From Candidatus Bathyarchaeota archaeon (lineage in GTDB: Archaea; Thermoproteota; Bathyarchaeia; TCS64), in contig CALGBN010000537.1 of NCBI GenBank assembly GCA_937877765.1, positions 1 through 10,101 of the forward strand: a DNA stretch of 10,101 bases, in the 5' to 3' direction. Shown here one piece after another: positions 6,153-10,101 of the stretch; the first letter of the stretch is position 1, and the number at the start of each line of letters is the position of its first letter. The position numbers were made by a program, and so were the translations under genes. Below the pieces are notes generated by a model. That model ran no database searches. It had not been told where the DNA came from and saw only the letters and a program-made list of their open reading frames with translations.

Positions 6153-6161
6153 AATATAAGC
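6153..6161 (-). promoter_or_regulatory. TATA box for the minus-strand membrane protein
   Basis: Read on the minus strand the sequence is GCTTATATT. Its centre is about 27 bases upstream of the ATG at 6129, the archaeal spacing expected when transcription begins at or beside the start codon (leaderless mRNA). No Shine-Dalgarno is visible, consistent with that. Confidence 0.55.
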
Positions 6162-6197
6162 TTTCTCGGGCTTGCGTTTTCAAGCTGATGGAGCGAG

Positions 6198-6208
6198 AAA
6201 ATTATTTA
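6198..6208 (+). promoter_or_regulatory. Candidate plus-strand TATA box opening the small-gene cluster
   Basis: An AAAATTATTTA-type tract preceded by purines (GAGCGAG) lies in the divergent intergenic region 6130-6262, about 55 bases before the first zinc-ribbon ATG. It would place a start site near 6230 and make this a divergent promoter pair with the minus-strand gene. Based on composition and position only. Confidence 0.4.
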
Positions 6209-6262
6209 GGAGCAGAGACATGAAAAATGATGTAAATGTGTCTTTAGAGCTGTGTGGTTGTG

Positions 6263-6397
6263 ATGGCGTTGCCGTGCCCAATATGTGGGGGGTACCTAAA
6301 GTACGATGCCGTTGTTGGTAGATATTACTGTCCTAGATGTGGTTGGAAGGAATACGCACTAGAGGTGCCAGTTAGAGATGAAGAAGACGATGACTAG
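6263..6397 (+). CDS. 44-residue zinc-ribbon protein
   Basis: MALPCPICGGYLKYDAVVG then RYYCPRCGWKEY and an acidic tail ending DEEDDD. The CPIC...CPRC pair (Cys5, 8, 23, 26) is a classical rubredoxin-like zinc ribbon of the kind found in many small archaeal and viral proteins; here it may bind nucleic acid or protein. GTG codons at 6254 and 6260 are alternative starts in the same frame; an upstream in-frame TAG at 6245 limits extension. It overlaps the next gene by 20 nt. Strong family-type pattern; specific function unknown. Confidence 0.7.
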   Translation: MALPCPICGGYLKYDAVVGRYYCPRCGWKEYALEVPVRDEEDDD

Positions 6398-6563
6398 CCT
6401 GCTCGATAACATAAAGAGGACGACCATGGCGAACGTGGTGGCGGCGATACTCGTCGTCGCGGGCATGATCTACGCGATCTACACCAACAACACAGATTTA
6501 GTGACGTTTCTCGCGGGTGCAGGAGTCGGCTACCTGTTCAAGAGGTGGACCGAGCAACGGTGA
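6378..6563 (+). CDS. 61-residue two-helix membrane protein
   Basis: A charged N-terminus (KKTMTSLLDNIKRTT) is followed by a hydrophobic helix (VVAAILVVAGMIYAIY), a short polar turn (TNNTD), a second hydrophobic stretch (LVTFLAGAGVGYLF) and a basic end (KRWTEQR). This is a helical hairpin with both ends probably cytoplasmic. Small proteins like this occur repeatedly in archaeal viruses and resemble holins in outline. An internal ATG at 6390 is an alternative start, almost abutting the zinc-ribbon stop. It begins inside that gene, so the two are probably co-translated. Function not established. Confidence 0.65.
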   Translation: MKKTMTSLLDNIKRTTMANVVAAILVVAGMIYAIYTNNTDLVTFLAGAGVGYLFKRWTEQR

Positions 6564-6573
6564 GGTGGTATAG

Positions 6574-6747
6574 ATGCAGGTCTTAGCAATAGTAAAGCAT
6601 GTTAGGTCGATAACCAAGTGCAATATGTGCTTCGAGCCCAGACCGTGTGTGGTGCTAACCGTTGACTGCGGTGACAGGAGGATCGAGCTATCGATATGCA
6701 TTAAATGCCTGATGGAGATGGTTGAGAAGCTTAGGCAGGCGTTATGA
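6574..6747 (+). CDS. 57-residue Cys-pair (zinc finger-like) protein
   Basis: Too short for a typical ORF cutoff but well supported: ATG preceded by GAGGTGGT at a good distance, and a coherent protein beginning MQVLAIVKHVRSITKCNMC. Cys16/Cys19 and Cys42/Cys45 (CNMC and CIKC) form a treble-clef or ribbon-like zinc site; Cys25 and Cys32 are extra. The C-terminal LMEMVEKLRQAL is helical. It lies 10 nt after the membrane protein and 11 nt before the next gene, in an operon-like run. Likely a viral regulator or nucleic-acid-associated protein (inference). Confidence 0.65.
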   Translation: MQVLAIVKHVRSITKCNMCFEPRPCVVLTVDCGDRRIELSICIKCLMEMVEKLRQAL

Positions 6748-6758
6748 GGGGATAGCTG

Positions 6759-7067
6759 TTGGATCATGTGATGATAGCGATGTACTGCCCCAGATGCCTA
6801 CACATAATAGCGTCGGGAGATCTTACGAAGGGAACGCTGACTCTCTGGGTGAAGGACGTCGGGAAGGTAGTCCTGACACCAAACGATATATGGATGGTAG
6901 TTCCTAGGTTCTGCCCGTTCTGCGGCGAGCCCTTTAAATCGGTTGATGACTACAGTAGAATCGGTGAGGGCCTTGTCTTTGGAGGAGAAGGTTCTGGAAT
7001 ACTACCAAAGGGGCAGGAGACCGTTAAGCAAGGAGGAGATCGAGGACGCGTTGGCGAGACTGCCTAG
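6759..7067 (+). CDS. Zinc-ribbon protein with CPRC and CPFC pairs
   Basis: TTG start with GAGGGG seven bases before it; GTG 6768 and ATG 6771 are in-frame alternatives. The CPRC near the N-terminus and RFCPFCGEPF around residue 52-56 frame a roughly 40-residue beta-rich segment (GTLTLWVKDVGKVVLT), the layout of a zinc ribbon or a small beta-barrel zinc domain. After about residue 65 the sequence becomes Gly-rich and unconvincing, and the same DNA encodes the start of the metallopeptidase in another frame. The C-terminal tail is therefore either a by-product of overlap or truly dual-coding. Confidence 0.6.
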   Translation: MDHVMIAMYCPRCLHIIASGDLTKGTLTLWVKDVGKVVLTPNDIWMVVPRFCPFCGEPFKSVDDYSRIGEGLVFGGEGSGILPKGQETVKQGGDRGRVGETA

Positions 7068-7416
7068 GATGTTCAGAGTTCCGAAGAAGATATACGTGAT
7101 AGACGGCGTCGTGAAGGCAGACGGTGCAGGAGTCGGCTTCTTCAGGACAGCTACCGACTACATAGTTTTGACTCCTCTATCAGACCTCGACACCTTGTAC
7201 CATGAGGTTGCCCACTACAACGGCTTGGGAGAGATAGCAGCAAACATCATAGGCAAACTGTTCTCGTGCCTGTGTAGACCTAGAGTTAGGAGGGTCAGGT
7301 ACAGGGAAATGATGGAGAGGGGAGACGAGGTAGCGAGGAAGTTAGGTTTGATGCCGGCTTGGGCTAGCATGTTACCGCCGGAGGTGAAGGTATATGTCCT
7401 CGAGGAGGATTTATAG
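6979..7416 (+). CDS. Small HExxH metallopeptidase-like protein
   Basis: The motif LYHEVAHYNGLGE contains HExxH followed by a Glu six residues later (HExxHxxxxxE), the zinc-binding signature of small metallopeptidases. The preceding segment (YIVLTPLSDLDT) looks like the edge strand and helix seen before such sites. N-terminal region EEKVLEYYQRGRRPLSKEEIEDAL is helical and charged. I prefer the TTG at 6979 because GGTGAGGG lies at 6963-6970; TTG 6943, ATG 6946 and a much shorter ATG 7069 (just after the zinc-ribbon stop) remain possible. The chosen start overlaps the previous gene by 89 nt. About 145 residues, no signal peptide, so probably cytoplasmic. Possible roles are virion maturation or regulator cleavage (inference). 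The substrate is unknown. Confidence 0.65.
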   Translation: MEEKVLEYYQRGRRPLSKEEIEDALARLPRMFRVPKKIYVIDGVVKADGAGVGFFRTATDYIVLTPLSDLDTLYHEVAHYNGLGEIAANIIGKLFSCLCRPRVRRVRYREMMERGDEVARKLGLMPAWASMLPPEVKVYVLEEDL

Positions 7417-7834
7417 GGCTCCAATTATATCAAGCATCGACGTCAACGTGCTCAACAGGAGGGCACTTAGGGCAGGGGCTAGCAACAGACCTGAGGACTG
7501 GGCGCCGATAGTTAAGAGCGTACTCTTTCAAGTGTTCTACAGGCAGTTAGGTATAGTCGCGTTGCCGCAGGGGATATCAGTTATATCGAAGGCAATCGAT
7601 TGGCTGTGCAAGGAGGAAGGCATGGGCAAGTGGAGGTGGCTACTCGACGACAGGGTGCTGGTGTGGGAGGACGTACCGATAGGCAAGGCAATGAAGATAG
7701 ACCTGTACGCATTTGGAGGCAAGATGAGGAACATGAACACTGTCTTCGTCAGGATCGGCTTCTGGAAAATGTACGTTATCGAGTCGATGTTGACTACGCT
7801 GAACAAAGGCATAGTCGGATCTATGCTGAAGTGA
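7394..7834 (+). CDS. Conserved-looking hypothetical protein, 146 residues
   Basis: Strong ribosome site GGAGGTGA (7380-7387) six bases before the ATG; overlaps the peptidase end by 23 nt, so translation is probably coupled. A basic N-terminus (SSRRIYRAP) precedes a mixed alpha/beta protein. Features include SVLFQVFYRQLGIVALP, a Trp-rich strand (KWRWLLDDRVLVWEDVP) and VFVRIGFWKMYVIESMLTTL. No catalytic motif, Cys pair or membrane helix stands out, and I do not recognise the family. The 93 bases after it (7835-7927) hold no convincing gene. Confidence 0.65.
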   Translation: MSSRRIYRAPIISSIDVNVLNRRALRAGASNRPEDWAPIVKSVLFQVFYRQLGIVALPQGISVISKAIDWLCKEEGMGKWRWLLDDRVLVWEDVPIGKAMKIDLYAFGGKMRNMNTVFVRIGFWKMYVIESMLTTLNKGIVGSMLK

Positions 7835-7927
7835 GCGCATTGCTTCGGAACCCGATGTAAGAGTCTAAGAGGCAGCAACATGCGAACCATAGAGTTTTGC
7901 CTGTCTGGGAGGGGGTAAACGAGAGCA

Positions 7928-8542
7928 GTGGCTAGGCGAAAGCTGAAGCTCAGCTTTCTGACGTATATGAAGGAGGACGTATGTAATGCGGTCGAGAGGT
8001 TGATCTATGAGAAAGGGCTTCACGGCGTCGACGTCGAAGGTCTGAGGCGCTTCTTGGACGACCCAGTCGTATTAGTGGAAGTGCGTGAGCGATTGAGAGA
8101 ACGGCGTCCAGAGAACCCATATGAGATGTTAGAGAACCTGAGGAGGGTAGTAGACGATAGACCGTTCGGATATGGTATTCTCGCAAAGTCATCGTTGTTC
8201 GGCAACGCAGTATTCGTACAGGGGTATGTATGCACATATTGGGGACTGATAGAGTTTTTCATGCGAGTCTCAGGAAATGTTGAGATCAGACTGAGCGCCC
8301 TCGACGTATACAACATAACCTACAACAAGTCATATGATTGTGAGTTCGCGCTAATAGAGCATACAGTGACATGGGACAAGGAGTACTTATTTGATGTTGT
8401 CGATGGTAGATATCTTTTGCACGACTATTTGATTCCTTTGTACTTTGGGCTGTACGTTGATATCGGTCTGTCGGTACCGGAGCTGTCAGCGCCGGTACTA
8501 TCGGTCACGATAATCGCACTAGCCAAATCTAGGAGGTCGTGA
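7928..8542 (+). CDS. Hypothetical protein, paralogue A of a tandem pair
   Basis: 204 residues from GTG, with GGAGGGGG about 12 nt upstream. It begins KLKLSFLTYMKEDV; the next gene begins TVKLGFLTYIKDEV. Similarity continues with VEVRERLRERRPENPYE against VKVRQKYREVFPAQKFE, GYVCTYWGLIEF against GLACTSRGVIDF, IRLSAL against ISIEAL, and similar hydrophobic C-termini. The first half is charged and helical, the second half beta-rich with many Tyr. No enzyme motif is visible. Tandem duplication with strong divergence suggests two subunits of one assembly or two specificity variants; a virion structural role is possible but unproven. Confidence 0.7.
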   Translation: MARRKLKLSFLTYMKEDVCNAVERLIYEKGLHGVDVEGLRRFLDDPVVLVEVRERLRERRPENPYEMLENLRRVVDDRPFGYGILAKSSLFGNAVFVQGYVCTYWGLIEFFMRVSGNVEIRLSALDVYNITYNKSYDCEFALIEHTVTWDKEYLFDVVDGRYLLHDYLIPLYFGLYVDIGLSVPELSAPVLSVTIIALAKSRRS

Positions 8543-8544
8543 TT

Positions 8545-9204
8545 GTGAGTACTAGGACTGTTAAGTTAGGCTTCCTGACGTACATCAAGGACGAGGTCGA
8601 GCGGATGTTGTCGGGCGAGATTGAGAAGGCTATCGAGAAAGAGAGAGCAGAGGGATTGATTAGCATTGAGAATCTAACGTCAAGGATGAACTACTTGACA
8701 TATCAGCTTTTCAAGTTCATCAACTATCCGGTCGTAAAAGTTCGACAAAAGTACAGAGAGGTTTTTCCAGCGCAGAAGTTCGAGGAGTTCAAAACGTTGG
8801 TGAACGAGCCACTAGTAGACTACGTAGTGCACACAATCAACGCGAGTTACTACGGTATACGCATCGAAGGGCTTGCTTGTACCAGCAGGGGCGTCATAGA
8901 CTTCGAGGTCGGTTCATACAAGGGCGGCATTTTCATTTCTATAGAAGCGTTAAACGCCGCCGACTTGATGTATACTCCAACAGGAATAACAATAAGAAGA
9001 CACTACGTGTCAACGCCGGATGCGTTGAAGTTGAGGGAGTCGCCGGATTCGCTAGTTGCTCTTGAAGGAACCGCAGTGTACGACTGGAGCTTGTTGTACA
9101 TACATCGACTGGCTGAGGATTACGTGTGTCAGTTCTACTTCGCAGACGTGAACTTCTCACCTGCAATAATGGCGTCGACCATAATATCAATTAGCACAAT
9201 CTAA
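8545..9204 (+). CDS. Hypothetical protein, paralogue B of a tandem pair
   Basis: The ribosome site AGGAGGT (8531-8537) is one base from the GTG at 8539 but seven bases from the GTG at 8545, so 8545 is the better start; the protein then begins with STRTVKLGFLTYIKDEV. N-terminal third is a long charged helix (MLSGEIEKAIEKERAEG), then a mostly beta region ending in FSPAIMASTIISIS. It aligns in order with paralogue A across most of its length (FLTYxK, VxVR, GxxCTxxGxIxF, IxIxAL). Its stop overlaps the end of the converging regulator gene by four bases. Function unknown; shared architecture indicates both proteins work in the same process. Confidence 0.7.
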   Translation: MSTRTVKLGFLTYIKDEVERMLSGEIEKAIEKERAEGLISIENLTSRMNYLTYQLFKFINYPVVKVRQKYREVFPAQKFEEFKTLVNEPLVDYVVHTINASYYGIRIEGLACTSRGVIDFEVGSYKGGIFISIEALNAADLMYTPTGITIRRHYVSTPDALKLRESPDSLVALEGTAVYDWSLLYIHRLAEDYVCQFYFADVNFSPAIMASTIISISTI

Positions 9205-9695
9205 CTTTGCTGTACCTCCTCCTTTCTAGGTCTTCCCCTCGACTTTGGCGGTATGCCCAATACCCTCCTCCTGTACCTGCGCTTGCCAAGCTTGACCTTC
9301 GGTATCTCGATGCCTGTAGCCGGGTCGACCCACACACATCCCTTCATCCTGTAGTACTCCGCGGCTGGGTTAATCAGCCTCGGGTCGTCTATCTTCATCC
9401 TAGATCCCTCACTAGTCAGCTCGTACACCGACGCCTGAACTCCCTTCTCTGGTATCTTGACCTTTCCAACGGTCCTTATCACCTTCAGTGCCTTGAGGTA
9501 GAAGAGGTAGCGGTAGAAGCTTGTGTACTTTGGAGGTCGCCTGCCCTCACCTATTATCGATGAAGCGACGTACCTGTATATCTCTCCTCCAAGCGCCCTG
9601 CCCTTCTTCTTCAGGAACGCCCATATCCTCTGTCCTACTGTAGGCTCGTACGCCACGCTATAAATTAAGACCTTGTCAGATAAAAGCTTATTCAT
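9201..9695 (-). CDS. Winged-helix/AT-hook DNA-binding regulator (predicted)
   Basis: 164 residues from ATG at 9695. The segment GQRIWAFLKKKGRALGGEIYRYV, followed by FYRYLFYLKALKVIRTVGKV and a basic strand-turn-strand, has the helix-turn-helix plus wing plan of archaeal winged-helix regulators. The C-terminus is very basic (KLGKRRYRRRVLG) and ends with SRGRPRKEE, an AT-hook core (GRP) that binds the minor groove of AT-rich DNA. It is transcribed against the plus-strand cluster and may control it. The 9696-9753 gap upstream is shared with the divergent FAD gene. The regulator assignment rests on motif shape, so the fold is moderately sure and the target unknown. Confidence 0.65.
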   Translation of the reverse strand: MNKLLSDKVLIYSVAYEPTVGQRIWAFLKKKGRALGGEIYRYVASSIIGEGRRPPKYTSFYRYLFYLKALKVIRTVGKVKIPEKGVQASVYELTSEGSRMKIDDPRLINPAAEYYRMKGCVWVDPATGIEIPKVKLGKRRYRRRVLGIPPKSRGRPRKEEVQQS

Positions 9696-9714
9696 TGTAC
9701 CGATCTCAAGTAAG

Positions 9715-9722
9715 GTTTAATT
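9715..9722 (-). promoter_or_regulatory. Possible promoter for the winged-helix gene
   Basis: On the minus strand AATTAAAC lies about 23-24 bases before the ATG at 9695, close to leaderless spacing. The same AT-rich patch could serve the divergent FAD gene at 9754, which has GGTGA as ribosome site. Weak motif. Confidence 0.3.
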
Positions 9723-9753
9723 GTCCGGTTAGCAGGCTATTATTGGTGACAAG

Positions 9754-9879
9754 ATGAGGGTCGCCGTGATAGGTGGTGGTCCTGCTGGATCTACTGCGGC
9801 CATGTTCTTGAGCTTCAGAGGCGTTGATGTAGACCTATACGAGGCTCTCCCAGCGCCTAGGGCAATATGTGCTGGCGGT
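9754..9879 (+). pseudogene. N-terminal fragment of FAD-dependent oxidoreductase (geranylgeranyl-reductase-like), broken by assembly
   Basis: ATG preceded by GGTGACAAG. Residues 1-33 are a complete Rossmann FAD-binding start: RVAVIGGGPAGSTAAMFL (GxGxxG) and, at the end of the second strand, Glu in VDLYEALP. This is the opening of the geranylgeranyl reductase/FAD oxidoreductase superfamily, which in archaea saturates membrane lipid isoprenoid chains. Only about 42 residues are authentic. After APRAICAGG the frame runs into unrelated DNA (see the adjacent fragment), so the break is probably technical rather than a true pseudogene. If genuine up to that point, it may be a host gene flanking an integrated element. 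Confidence 0.6.
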
Positions 9880-10051
9880 CCAGATCCGTCTGGATGCACA
9901 CTTTCCCCCCAAATGTCTCGCCCAGTCGTTCGATGCCCATGATGGTCATCTGAGGATGGAGCACATCTACGCCGATCTCGATGAAGTCGGGAATGATGGC
10001 CCAGATCATCCCGTCGCTGTGGAAATGCACATAAGCGCCGCCGGCATGCAC
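9860..10051 (-). other. Chimeric fragment of a uroporphyrinogen-decarboxylase-like gene
   Basis: The minus strand reads VHAGGAYVHFHSDGMIWA, then PDFIEIGVDVLHPQMTIMG, then GGKVCIQTDLDRQHILP without a stop across this stretch. HSDG, PDxxEIGVDxLxP and TDxDRQ are recognisable late motifs of the URO-D/corrinoid methyltransferase family. It is about 64 residues, with neither the start nor the end of a gene, and its base composition is more GC-rich than the neighbours. It is joined over 9860-9879 to the FAD gene in the opposite direction and to adapter on the other side. Probably from another organism in the sample. Confidence 0.75.
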
Positions 10052-10101
10052 CTGTCTCTTATACACATCTGACGCTGCCGACGAATTAGACGGTGTAGAT
10101 C
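10052..10101 (+). other. Nextera sequencing adapter with i5 index (contamination)
   Basis: CTGTCTCTTATACACATCT (10052-10070) is the Tn5 mosaic end. GACGCTGCCGACGA (10071-10084) is the Nextera read adapter, ATTAGACG (10085-10092) the reverse complement of an i5 index that I recall as S510, and GTGTAGATC (10093-10101) the start of the P5 arm. Its translations (LSLIHI on plus, MYKRQ on minus) are familiar database artefacts. Not biological. Confidence 0.97.

Noticed and set aside
6170..6185. GCTTG-N6-CAAGC inverted repeat
   Set aside because: Only five base pairs per arm and no clear relation to either promoter; may be chance.
6220..6324. 34-codon ORF starting ATGAAAAATGATG
   Set aside because: Overlaps the convincing zinc-ribbon frame, has no ribosome site and an unstructured-looking product.
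7880..7918. Tiny ORF (12 codons) beginning ATGCGAACC in the 7835-7927 gap
   Set aside because: Too short, and its end is the ribosome site of the next gene; most likely leader DNA.
9869..10072. Plus-strand ORF ending LSLIHI and the 9754-9942 ORF as complete genes
   Set aside because: Both cross the chimeric junction, and the first runs into the adapter.

Overview
The window looks like a stretch of viral or proviral DNA from a thermophilic archaeon, probably of the Thermoproteota or a related lineage. The evidence is the dense same-strand packing with 1-4 nt stop/start overlaps, frequent GTG and TTG starts behind GGTGA/GGAGGT-type ribosome sites, heavy use of AGG/AGA arginine and ATA isoleucine codons, an archaeal TATA box placed for leaderless transcription, and many tiny zinc-ribbon and membrane proteins. 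No capsid, terminase or polymerase gene lies in the window, so the viral assignment is inference.

Left part (1-3455): two large fibre-like genes. The first is cut by the window edge. It carries shuffled DUF2341 modules, an L-type lectin-like domain and an 18-residue LSDSISLSD repeat tail. The second has the HKxxHxPGGADAL N-terminus, three DNxYDxGSSSYxW repeats and a beta-rich C-terminal domain typical of tail-fibre proteins.

Centre (3452-5915): the most striking part. Three consecutive genes encode proteins built from uninterrupted Cys-x-x repeats (42 Cys in 146 residues, 44 in 160, and an 11-Cys head on a Pro/Gln linker and coiled coil). A radical SAM enzyme follows immediately, with a complete canonical SPASM domain. 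The Cys proteins have a 22-residue period (seven Cys then one extra residue) nested in a 44-residue super-repeat. Location, overlapping gene starts and the enzyme class suggest a fibre-tip or virion-surface rod that is cross-linked or otherwise modified by the radical SAM enzyme. This could be a previously undescribed giant RiPP-like or structural system; the modification itself is inference.

Right-centre (5905-9204): a minus-strand small membrane protein with its own promoter and operator-like palindrome, then a plus-strand run of small genes: three zinc-ribbon or Cys-pair proteins, a two-helix membrane protein, a small HExxH metallopeptidase, an unknown 146-residue protein and a pair of diverged paralogues. 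A minus-strand winged-helix/AT-hook regulator closes the cluster (9201-9695).

Right end (9754-10101): the start of an FAD-dependent (geranylgeranyl-reductase-like) gene is spliced, over about 20 shared bases, to a reverse-strand fragment of a uroporphyrinogen-decarboxylase-like gene. That runs into a Nextera sequencing adapter with its i5 index. Everything from about 9860 on should be treated as assembly artefact.
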